DNA of 15,617 bases from SHNJ01 sp964458615 (GTDB lineage: Bacteria > Pseudomonadota > Alphaproteobacteria > SHNJ01), in the NCBI GenBank assembly GCA_964458615.1, contig CAYWJR010000035.1:1-15617 (forward strand), given 5' to 3'. Positions 5,664 through 12,503 of the stretch are shown here, piece after piece. The notes under the pieces are model-generated. The model had not been told where the DNA came from. It was given only the letters and a program-made list of their open reading frames with translations, and ran no database searches. Numbering within the stretch: the first letter of the stretch is position 1; every line of letters begins with the position of its first letter. The position numbers and the translations under genes were made by a program.

Positions 5664-7310
5664 ATGACGGCAAGTCCGCAAAAAATCGATTGGCGCAAAA
5701 AAATCATAGATTTTGGTTATCAACACCGCAAAAACGACCTGGTGACCAATGTGGCGCTGGCCGCAATGTTACAAGATATACGATTCGCGGAAATTGTCGC
5801 ATTGGCGATTTCCCGCCAAGGATTGAAAAAATCCAATTGCACCGCGGCACATATACAAACCGAATCCGCAAATTTGCTAATGCGCGGCCCCGCGCAAAAT
5901 TTATATTTATGGAATCCGGCGGGACAATATCGTTTGGGTGTGAACGTGGAATCCGCATTATTGGATTACGAACATACATCCGGAATGTCGGATTTGACCC
6001 TGTTTTTGCGTTTGATCGGCAAAAGAAGCCGTTTTAATTGCATTTGGCGTTATTTGGGCGTCGATTTGGATTCATTGCGCAGCGTTACACAAGAAAAAAT
6101 CGGCGAAGAATTAATGCGCGATGTGCAAAGATCGCTGGATGCGAATTATTCTGGCGGCACAAAATCGCCGGATGAAATATTGCTGGATGCGGCGCCAGGG
6201 CAATATGGCACGGCAACTGCCATCGGCGAGATTTTGGAAATGCGTGCGGCGGGAACATTGATGGGATCGGCCATCGCGCCGTGTATTTTATTGATCGGCC
6301 CCGATGGCGCGGGACAGGCGCCGATTGCAAAAACCGTATCGCGCATCATCGCCGCAAATTCAAACACGGACGGCGCCCCAAAAACCGAAACAAAACCGAA
6401 TGCCGCGAAACCGGTTGAAAATATACTGGTTTTAAACGGGTCGAATTACACAAACGATCACCAACATACCGAATTGATCGGATCGCACGCCGAATATCAA
6501 AACCAATCCAAGGGCGGATTATTGACCAATTTCCTGCAAACACCGGGACCAAAGGTGGTTCGCGTGATCGGCATCGATTTGGTGCACAGCAATACATTGG
6601 ATGTTTTTCATTCTATTATTTCCGGCCAGATGACCCAAGACCGCAGGGAAAGAAAATTGGACGGAATATCCGACACGGTGTTTATATTCGAGGCCGCGGA
6701 TATTTTCGAAAAATCCCAGGAAAAAACATCGAACACCAAAGATTTGGAAAAAGCGGCGCACGATCATGCACGGAAAATATTGGGCGACAGGTTTGTCGAT
6801 ACGATGCATCGCGTCGAAATCATGCAGCCATTGTCGGTTACAGATTCCGCCGCGCTTTTAAAAAGTCAAATTGCCGTTTTGGCCGAACAATTGAAAAAAC
6901 GCGGGATCCAATTGCAAATCACCGATCGCGTTTTGACGTATTTGGACAACGAATTCCGCAAAGACCGCAAACCCGGATCGGAAATACATGCCAAGGATTT
7001 GACCGATTTTTTAAACGAACAATTGGGTTTGCCGTTGGCGCGTTTGATTACAATCAAGGAAATACCGCCAGGCAACCAGATCGTAAGGCCGGAAATTATC
7101 AGAAACGAATTGCATATAATCCCGCCAAGCGGCGCAAGCGGCCCATCGGCAGGAAAAATCGCGGATATGCGCAGATCAGGCCAATTGCCGCCAACGCCAA
7201 AACCGAGAAATAAACAAAAACCAAAGGGCGGGGGGATCGCGGGGCAAAACGCCGCACAGCCGCCAGAAACAAAAAATCACCCGCACGGCGACGGGCGCGA
7301 TCCGCGTTAA
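5664..7310 (+). CDS. Clp/Hsp100-like AAA+ pseudo-ATPase
   Basis: This 548-residue protein resembles one AAA+ module of ClpA/ClpB with an N-terminal Clp_N-like part: the stretch at about 96-145, including YLGVDLDSLRS (130-140), reads like a Clp_N repeat. The AAA+ part (about 180-465) aligns block by block with the second ATPase ring of ClpB. LIGSHAEYQNQSKGGLLTNF (271-290) equals LIGxPPGYVGYEEGGxLT, keeping the pore-loop Tyr278. Later, LQITDRVLTYL and GLPLARLI match the small C-terminal subdomain. Every catalytic position is altered. Walker A is GPDGAGQA (212-219) instead of GxxGxGKT. The Walker B DE is Gly303-Ile304. The arginine finger appears to be Thr380. The sensor-2 GAR is GSE (438-440). 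The tail (about 487-548) is Pro/Gly/Lys-rich and disordered. AGGGG precedes the ATG. ATP hydrolysis is unlikely; an adaptor or scaffold role is inferred. Confidence 0.7.
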   Translation: MTASPQKIDWRKKIIDFGYQHRKNDLVTNVALAAMLQDIRFAEIVALAISRQGLKKSNCTAAHIQTESANLLMRGPAQNLYLWNPAGQYRLGVNVESALLDYEHTSGMSDLTLFLRLIGKRSRFNCIWRYLGVDLDSLRSVTQEKIGEELMRDVQRSLDANYSGGTKSPDEILLDAAPGQYGTATAIGEILEMRAAGTLMGSAIAPCILLIGPDGAGQAPIAKTVSRIIAANSNTDGAPKTETKPNAAKPVENILVLNGSNYTNDHQHTELIGSHAEYQNQSKGGLLTNFLQTPGPKVVRVIGIDLVHSNTLDVFHSIISGQMTQDRRERKLDGISDTVFIFEAADIFEKSQEKTSNTKDLEKAAHDHARKILGDRFVDTMHRVEIMQPLSVTDSAALLKSQIAVLAEQLKKRGIQLQITDRVLTYLDNEFRKDRKPGSEIHAKDLTDFLNEQLGLPLARLITIKEIPPGNQIVRPEIIRNELHIIPPSGASGPSAGKIADMRRSGQLPPTPKPRNKQKPKGGGIAGQNAAQPPETKNHPHGDGRDPR

Positions 7311-7316
7311 TTTTAA

Positions 7317-7919
7317 TTATATTCTTTCCGACAGCCAAATGGCGCGTTTGGTAATCGTGCCGATCGTTTTATACAAAAAATCATACCCAACCGCGTCGCG
7401 CGCGCCATGATCCAATCCGATGTCGCGGTGATGAACTTCGTCGTCGCAAAATTTTTGGATGGCGCGGCGCAATTCCGGTTCCGATTGCGCCAATTCCGTC
7501 AATTGATTTTGATAATGTTTTTCGATCACTTCTTCGACCGCGACCGTGCACGCCATCGCCGCGCGTTCGCCCATCATCGCCGTCAACGCGCCCATCGCAA
7601 AACCGCCGATATGCCACAACGGCAACAATGCGGTGGGGCGCACCCGCCGCGCCGGAATCGCGCGTTCGAAATATTGCAGATGTTCCAATTCGTGATCCAT
7701 CATTTCCTGCAATAATTTCTTCAATCGCGGCGTTTTACCCAACACCGCCATTTGCCCCTGGTAAATCCGTTTGGCGCCGTATTCCCCGGCATGATCGACG
7801 CGGATAATCCGTTCGATCAATTTCGGATCGGCCATTTTTACGCGCGGCTTATTCGGGCGCTTTCTGGCGGTTTTAGGGGCGGATTTTTTATTATTTTTCT
7901 TACCAGCCATTTTTTTCAT
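7317..7919 (-). CDS. coq7: 5-demethoxyubiquinol hydroxylase, COQ7 type
   Basis: COQ7 is a di-iron monooxygenase that hydroxylates demethoxyubiquinol at C-6, the penultimate step of ubiquinone synthesis, at the inner membrane. All metal-ligand motifs are present: Glu46 in RVDHAGEYGA, Glu77 and His80 in DHELEHLQYF, Glu129/130 in VEEVIEKHY, and Glu161 and His164 in DDEVHHRDIG. The 200 residues include an unusual Lys-rich extension of about 28 residues before the conserved core begins near DPKLIERII. The gene overlaps dsbB by 20 bases if the first ATG (7919) is used, or by 11 with the ATG at 7910, which has better spacing to a GGGA; the start is therefore uncertain by three codons. It is last in the yqaA-dsbB-coq7 operon and ends six bases from the convergent Clp-like gene. 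Confidence 0.95.
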   Translation of the reverse strand: MKKMAGKKNNKKSAPKTARKRPNKPRVKMADPKLIERIIRVDHAGEYGAKRIYQGQMAVLGKTPRLKKLLQEMMDHELEHLQYFERAIPARRVRPTALLPLWHIGGFAMGALTAMMGERAAMACTVAVEEVIEKHYQNQLTELAQSEPELRRAIQKFCDDEVHHRDIGLDHGARDAVGYDFLYKTIGTITKRAIWLSERI

Positions 7920-8433
7920 TTTCCCGCAGAACCAAAATGCAAAATCCCGCCAACAGCCAGGATATAATCAAATTGTACCCGGCCATGGAAATTCCAAACA
8001 AACTCCAGACCACTTCGTCGCACCGGACAATCGGCGTATTTATTATTTGGTTAAACAAATCGTCCAAACTGGCGCCGCCCTGCCCCGGCAACGCGCACAC
8101 ATCCGGCCCCGCCCACCAACGATATTCAACGCCGACATGATACAATGCGATGCCCGAACCCGTTAAATACAGCAAACTGCAAATCACCACCGCCCAGGGG
8201 AAAATATGGTGCCATTGCACCGGCAATTTGGTTTTCATCAGCGCCAAAATCAAAAACGACAAAATCGCCGCCGCTGTCCATGGGCCGCGTTGGTAATAAC
8301 ACAAAATGCACGGTTGCATGCCGCCGATATATTGAAACGCCAAAGCGCCCGAAATCATCGCCAGGCTGACCAGAAACAAAAATGTCAACGCGCCGGCGGG
8401 ACGCATCAATGTTGTATAGGGGCATTTGGACAT
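7900..8433 (-). CDS. dsbB: Disulfide bond formation protein B
   Basis: DsbB is a four-helix inner-membrane protein that reoxidises periplasmic DsbA and passes the electrons to ubiquinone. In this 177-residue protein the first redox pair is Cys42-Cys45 (QPCILCYYQRGP, with the conserved Arg49 near the quinone site). The second pair, in the second periplasmic loop, is Cys113 (PDVCALPG) and Cys138 (IVRCDEV). Hydrophobic helices lie at about 13-33, 52-67, 77-98 and 144-169. AGGTGA seven bases before the ATG is a good ribosome-binding site. It starts 42 bases after yqaA and overlaps coq7, which makes the quinone it needs. No dsbA is in the window. Confidence 0.92.
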   Translation of the reverse strand: MSKCPYTTLMRPAGALTFLFLVSLAMISGALAFQYIGGMQPCILCYYQRGPWTAAAILSFLILALMKTKLPVQWHHIFPWAVVICSLLYLTGSGIALYHVGVEYRWWAGPDVCALPGQGGASLDDLFNQIINTPIVRCDEVVWSLFGISMAGYNLIISWLLAGFCILVLRENEKNGW

Positions 8434-8475
8434 GGGATCACCTTTTTTTTGTGACGCATAAAAAATGGGTGCGGG

Positions 8476-9057
8476 TTAAAATAAATATTTTACCGCGGCG
8501 AAACCGCCCAGCAAAAGCGCAAAGAAAACCGCCGTCAATAGGCCAAGATATTTTTCGATAAAATCGCGGATCGGTTGCCCGTAATAATATAGCAGAAAGG
8601 CTTCTAAATAAAAGCGCGCGCCGCGCGACAATATCGACGACGCCGTAAACACGAATAAATCCAAATGGAACAAACCGGCGGAAATGGTAATGACTTTGTA
8701 TGGGAACGGCGTAAATCCGGCGCATATCACCAGCCACCAGCCCCATTCGGCGAATAACGATTCGAATTGCGCAAACACAGGTTCCAACCCGTATGTCGCA
8801 ACCACCCATTGCCCGACCGTTTCAAACAGCGCGGCGCCGATCAAATACCCGAACAATCCGCCCAAAACCGATGCGATGGTGCAAATAGTGGCATACCGGA
8901 TGGCGCGGGCGCGGTTGGCGATGCACATCGGCACCAACATGACATCGGGCGGGATCGGGAACACCGACGATTCGATAAACGATACCGCGAAAAGCCCGGA
9001 TTCGGCGTGTTTGCCCGCCGCCAGGTTCATCATCCAATTGTATAATTTGCGTAACAT
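8476..9057 (-). CDS. DedA-family membrane protein, YqaA type
   Basis: This 193-residue polytopic inner-membrane protein belongs to the DedA/SNARE-associated superfamily, YqaA branch. Marks are SFIESSVFPIPPDVMLVPM (26-44) with the acidic and Pro-rich motif of the first re-entrant helix, the Gly-rich GGLFGYLIGAALFE (66-79), and GFTPFPYKVITISAGLFHL (114-132) followed by SSILSRGARFYLEAFLLYYYG (with the conserved Arg residues). DedA proteins are linked to lipid-carrier flipping and membrane homeostasis, but the YqaA branch has no firm substrate. No clear ribosome-binding site precedes the ATG at 9057; a later ATG at residue 9 is possible. It is the first gene of the operon with dsbB and coq7, isolated upstream by a strong terminator. 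Confidence 0.88.
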   Translation of the reverse strand: MLRKLYNWMMNLAAGKHAESGLFAVSFIESSVFPIPPDVMLVPMCIANRARAIRYATICTIASVLGGLFGYLIGAALFETVGQWVVATYGLEPVFAQFESLFAEWGWWLVICAGFTPFPYKVITISAGLFHLDLFVFTASSILSRGARFYLEAFLLYYYGQPIRDFIEKYLGLLTAVFFALLLGGFAAVKYLF

Positions 9058-9118
9058 GTTTTTGGTGTAGCGTTTTCCGCAGCCGAAAGAAAGAGCAAGG
9101 CCGCAAGAAAGAAATATA

Positions 9119-9159
9119 AATAAAAAAGAGCCGATCTTTCGATCAGGCTCTTTTTTATT
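9119..9159 (-). terminator. Strong terminator after tRNA-Leu
   Basis: A perfect 14-bp stem (AATAAAAAAGAGCC with GGCTCTTTTTTATT) encloses a further GATC/GATC stem with a four-base loop and one bulged A. It has T-runs on both strands and so could work in both directions. It lies 28 bases past the tRNA 3' end and shields yqaA from tRNA transcription. Confidence 0.88.
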
Positions 9160-9186
9160 AAGTCTCTTTTTTTATATTGGGATATT

Positions 9187-9273
9187 TGGTGCCCCCGGTC
9201 GGGGTCGAACCGACACATCCTTGCGAATACCAGATTTTGAGTCTGGCGCGTCTGCCAGTTCCGCCACAGGGGC
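9187..9273 (-). tRNA. tRNA-Leu, anticodon CAA
   Basis: An 87-base class II tRNA is readable on the minus strand. The acceptor stem GCCCCTG pairs with CGGGGGC, followed by discriminator A and an encoded CCA. The anticodon stem CCAGA/TCTGG holds the loop CTCAAAA, giving anticodon CAA (reads UUG). A long variable arm contains TTCGCAAGGA, and the T arm is GTCGG-TTCGACC-CCGAC. The UUG codon is heavily used by the surrounding genes. It has its own promoter upstream and terminator downstream. Confidence 0.97.
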
Positions 9274-9317
9274 ACACCGCCCAAACGCCACCAATCGGAC
9301 AGCGTTCGAAGTCACGC

Positions 9318-9345
9318 ATAATAGCGGCGGATTTCCGCCGGTCAA
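9318..9345 (-). promoter_or_regulatory. Promoter of tRNA-Leu
   Basis: On the minus strand TTGACC (9340-9345) and TATTAT (9318-9323) are 16 bases apart. Transcription would start near 9311, leaving a 5' leader of about 38 bases for RNase P removal. The whole spacer is a palindrome, GGCGG-AAAT-CCGCC. Confidence 0.65.
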
Positions 9346-9408
9346 GCGGGAATTTTAATAAAATTTGCGCCCTATTCCCAATGGTTTATCGGTTATCCAG
9401 CCGCCCGG

Positions 9409-9900
9409 TTACATTGAACCGCGTTCACCGCGACGGCGGCGGGTGGTTGCGGCAACTCGCCCTGCGCCATCAAGCAGCATGTCGGCGCGGGTGCGGCGGG
9501 TTGGATCCGGTTGCGGCAAAGAACTGGCACGGGTCAGTCTGCCACCCAACGCGCGAACGGCTTGATCGGCCGATTTTCCGCCATCGGCGCTGCGCCCTGG
9601 AACTTCGGCTTGGTCTCTGGCATGGCCAAATTGCTGGCGATAGGCCTTGGCAACGATGCCTTTGAAATTGTCGTCGAACGCGCCTTCGCGCACGACTTGA
9701 TGCAAAGGTTTTAAATCTTTTGCCCGTCCGGTCGGCTGGCCACGATATTGCCCCGGAACACGCACAAAAACGCTGGCGCGTGTGTCGCCTGTAAATAACT
9801 CCGCCAATTGCGCGGGTTCGATTTGATATTGCCCGGTTGCAATCGCGCCGGTGACGATACCCAGCAAGGTTTCGGTTTTGGTATTTTGGTTTTTTGCCAT
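9409..9900 (-). CDS. Unrecognised basic protein
   Basis: I do not recognise this 163-residue protein. A perfect AGGAGG five bases before the ATG at 9900 fixes the start. The N-terminal part (TLLGIVTGAIATGQYQIEPAQLAEL) looks like two short helices. The middle (SVFVRVPGQYRGQPTGRA) suggests beta strands. From about residue 100 to the end it is rich in Arg, Gly, Ala and Asp, and it ends in a cluster of Arg (TTRRRRGERGSM), so it is probably disordered and could bind nucleic acid or another polyanion. It has no signal peptide, membrane helix or cysteine. It is the last gene of the kbl-tdh-fkbM cluster, 39 bases after fkbM, with no clear terminator before the tRNA promoter region. Confidence 0.7.
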   Translation of the reverse strand: MAKNQNTKTETLLGIVTGAIATGQYQIEPAQLAELFTGDTRASVFVRVPGQYRGQPTGRAKDLKPLHQVVREGAFDDNFKGIVAKAYRQQFGHARDQAEVPGRSADGGKSADQAVRALGGRLTRASSLPQPDPTRRTRADMLLDGAGRVAATTRRRRGERGSM

Positions 9901-9939
9901 AACGGCCTCCTGATATTTTTTAATTGTAAAATTCAATGC

Positions 9940-10704
9940 CTAGCGTGCGGCGATATAATTGGGCCCTATAAAATCTTCATCCCGCAAATCATACGGTTTA
10001 AAATCGATATGGTCGGGATATAATTTCCCGATCCGGTAACCCAGCGGCGCAAGCAAATCGTACCAATCTTTTAACAGAAATTTCGATAAAATGTTAGCCC
10101 GTCCATATTCAAATTGAATCGCGTCGATTTTACCCGCCCGCAAACTTTCGATAAATCCTTGAATTACCTTGTTTTCCGCGCCTTCCACGTCGATTTTCAG
10201 CAAATCGATTTTTGCGATGCCGTTGGCATAAACATAATCGTCGCCGCGCATTACCGCGCACGAAACGATCCGCGCCGAATCGGTGTGGCGCATATCGTGC
10301 ATGCTGGCATGCGTTGTCATGCCGTCATAGGTGCGGATGTCGATTTGTCCGGGCGCGTCCGATAACCCGATCCGGTTTAAATGAATGCGCGGAATAGATC
10401 CGGTTTTCGCGGCGCAAATATCCGCCGTCGATGGAACGATTTCAAACGCGTGGATTTCCGCATCCGGGCAATATTGCGCCGCCAACGCCGCCCATTCGCC
10501 GTCATTCGCGCCGACATCGAAAATCACGCGCGGATTGGATTTGGCCACGACATCGCGCAAAAAATATTTTTCGCCGTTGGTGTTGAAATCGTAATTGAAA
10601 TTTTTATACGCCAACACGATTTTTTCGGCGCGTTTGGCCACCGCCGCGGCGACGGGATTGCCGCGGTTTTTGCCGAATATATAATTGCGCAAGGATTTGG
10701 ACAT
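9940..10704 (-). CDS. FkbM-family SAM-dependent methyltransferase
   Basis: This 254-residue protein is a class I methyltransferase of the FkbM type. The SAM-binding loop is VIFDVGANDGEWAAL (60-74), the acidic residue after strand 2 lies in HAFEIVPS (85-92), and the family signature LLKIDVEGAENKVIQGF (168-184) is complete. FkbM proteins O-methylate sugars, polyketides or other metabolites, and many sit in surface-polysaccharide clusters. Here no glycosyltransferase is adjacent; the gene begins seven bases after the tdh stop, with a GGG close to its ATG, so it is probably cotranscribed with tdh. The substrate is unknown. Confidence 0.9.
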   Translation of the reverse strand: MSKSLRNYIFGKNRGNPVAAAVAKRAEKIVLAYKNFNYDFNTNGEKYFLRDVVAKSNPRVIFDVGANDGEWAALAAQYCPDAEIHAFEIVPSTADICAAKTGSIPRIHLNRIGLSDAPGQIDIRTYDGMTTHASMHDMRHTDSARIVSCAVMRGDDYVYANGIAKIDLLKIDVEGAENKVIQGFIESLRAGKIDAIQFEYGRANILSKFLLKDWYDLLAPLGYRIGKLYPDHIDFKPYDLRDEDFIGPNYIAAR

Positions 10705-10711
10705 TGCCCGA

Positions 10712-11740
10712 CTATGCCGCCCAATCCAAAATCACCTTGCCGGATTGCCCGGCGACCATCGAATCGAAACCTTTTTGAAAATCGTCGATGCGGTAATGGT
10801 TGGTTATCACCGGCGTTATATCCAAACCCGATTGAATAAGCGCGATCATTTGATACCAGGTGTTGAACATTTCACGGCCATAAATGCCTTTCAGGAACAA
10901 ACCTTTGAAAATAACCTTGTCCCAATTGATCGCGACATTTTCCGGGAAAATTCCCAAAAGCGCGATTTCCCCACCATGCATGACGGCGTCCATCATATTG
11001 TTCAACGCATCGCCGTTGCCGGACATTTCAAGCCCTACTTCGAATCCTTCGGTCATGCCCAAATGGTTCATCGCCCATTTCAAATCGTTTTCTTCGATAT
11101 TCACCGCCAACGTCGCGCCCATTTTGCGCGCCAATTGCAACCGGTACGGGATTTTATCGGTAATCACCACATGCCGCGCGCCCGCGTGCTTGCAAATGGC
11201 CACCGCCATGCACCCGATCGGCCCCGCGCCGGTAATCAACACATCCTTGCCCAGCAAATCGAACGACAATGCCGTATGCACGGCGTTGCCGAACGGATCG
11301 AAAATCGATGCGACTTCGTCGGTGATGAAATCCGGAATGCTGATGGCGTTGAACGCCGGCAAGGACAGATATTCCGCAAACGCGCCGGGGCGGTTGACGC
11401 CGACGCCGATAGTGTTCGGGCACAAATGCAATTTGCCCATGCGGCAATTTTTGCAAACGCGGCAGACAATATGGCCTTCGCCCGACACGCGGTCGCCGGG
11501 TTTGAATATTTTTACATTTTTGCCGACCGCCGCGACGGTGCCGATATATTCATGCCCCACAACCATCGGCACGGGAACGGTGCGTTGCGCCCATTTGTCC
11601 CATTGATGGATATGCACGTCCGTGCCGCAAATCGACGTTTTGCGCACCTTGATCAAAATATCGTCGTCGCCGTAACTTGGCTCCGGCGTGTCCTGCATCC
11701 AAATACCGACTTTGGCGTGGGCTTTGACTAATGATTTCAT
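10712..11740 (-). CDS. tdh: L-threonine 3-dehydrogenase
   Basis: Tdh is a zinc, NAD-dependent medium-chain dehydrogenase that oxidises L-threonine to 2-amino-3-ketobutyrate, the substrate of Kbl. The 342-residue length is standard. Catalytic zinc ligands are Cys38 (SICGTDVHIHQWD) and His63-Glu64 (VGHEYIG). The structural zinc is held by Cys93, Cys96, Cys99 and Cys107. The NAD loop is GAGPIG (171-176), and DPFGNAVHTAL (148-158) is typical of Tdh. AGGAG eight bases before the ATG is a good ribosome-binding site. It lies 19 bases after the GDSL esterase gene, which separates it from kbl; in many bacteria kbl and tdh are adjacent. Confidence 0.97.
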   Translation of the reverse strand: MKSLVKAHAKVGIWMQDTPEPSYGDDDILIKVRKTSICGTDVHIHQWDKWAQRTVPVPMVVGHEYIGTVAAVGKNVKIFKPGDRVSGEGHIVCRVCKNCRMGKLHLCPNTIGVGVNRPGAFAEYLSLPAFNAISIPDFITDEVASIFDPFGNAVHTALSFDLLGKDVLITGAGPIGCMAVAICKHAGARHVVITDKIPYRLQLARKMGATLAVNIEENDLKWAMNHLGMTEGFEVGLEMSGNGDALNNMMDAVMHGGEIALLGIFPENVAINWDKVIFKGLFLKGIYGREMFNTWYQMIALIQSGLDITPVITNHYRIDDFQKGFDSMVAGQSGKVILDWAA

Positions 11741-11759
11741 CTGTTATTCTCCTTTTAAT

Positions 11760-12494
11760 TTATAAATTCCCGGTTTGATATAATTGTCCCGACATAGAAC
11801 GAAGCCGATCCAAAAACGCCGGTATTTCGTTCCAATCGGCGTTTGGTTTCGGCAATTGGGCGGGATCGAACCACCCCATCGATTTTATTTTCTTATAAAC
11901 CGCATCCGCGATTAAATCGTATCCGCGGTCATTCGGATGCAGCCCGTCCACGGTCAAACCGTTCGCCCCATCCGGCCATATTTGCGCGGCGGTTAAATAC
12001 TCCGCGCCAACCGATGTAAAAAATTCACCCAGTTGCGCGTTGTATTTTTCAATATCGGCGTTGCGCCAGGTGAATCTGGCTTGCTGCCCCGCAATCGGCA
12101 TTTTCGATTCTTCGACGCCAAGCGCGGGCAAAATCAAAATCGCCGGATACCATTTCCGCATATGATCCAGCGTGTAACGCCACAATTCGATCAACGGCGC
12201 CATCGATGGATTCGGCGGCATCGGTTTATCGGCGTGCATCCGGTCATTGATGCTGCACCCGATAATCCAAACATCCGGGGCGCGATTGACCATCGCATCG
12301 CCTATCCGGCTTAGAATTTGGGCGGTGTCGTGGCCGGGTATGCCGTAATTATGGAAAAAATACCGCGCATCGGGCGGCCGGTATTCCGATTCCGCGCGGT
12401 AACGCACGCGTTGCACCCAACTGCCGTGCGCCGACCGGTCGCCGAATCCGAACACTGTGCTGTCGCCTATGGCGCAGATGCTGATATTGCGCAT
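11760..12494 (-). CDS. GDSL/SGNH-family esterase
   Basis: This 244-residue SGNH hydrolase has all four blocks. The nucleophile Ser12 lies in IGDSTVFGFG (9-18), Gly54 in NYGIPGHDT (49-57), Asn83 in GCSINDR (79-85), and Asp183/His186 in VDGLHPNDRGY (182-192). There is no signal peptide, so it is probably cytosolic. The family hydrolyses acyl or acetyl esters of lipids or sugars; the substrate cannot be read here. It starts nine bases after the kbl stop and ends 19 bases before tdh, so it is embedded in the threonine-degradation operon. No good ribosome-binding site is seen, suggesting coupling to kbl translation. Confidence 0.92.
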   Translation of the reverse strand: MRNISICAIGDSTVFGFGDRSAHGSWVQRVRYRAESEYRPPDARYFFHNYGIPGHDTAQILSRIGDAMVNRAPDVWIIGCSINDRMHADKPMPPNPSMAPLIELWRYTLDHMRKWYPAILILPALGVEESKMPIAGQQARFTWRNADIEKYNAQLGEFFTSVGAEYLTAAQIWPDGANGLTVDGLHPNDRGYDLIADAVYKKIKSMGWFDPAQLPKPNADWNEIPAFLDRLRSMSGQLYQTGNL

Positions 12495-12503
12495 ATGAAT
12501 ACT

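Noticed and set aside
9177..9665. Plus-strand frame beginning inside the tRNA gene.
   Set aside because: Its start (VPPVGVEPTHPCEY) is the well-known false peptide from antisense tRNA-Leu, and the rest is antisense to a gene with a strong ribosome-binding site.
10685..11731. Plus-strand open frame of 348 codons.
   Set aside because: It lies antisense across the whole of tdh, which has complete zinc and NAD motifs; the antisense product has no family features.
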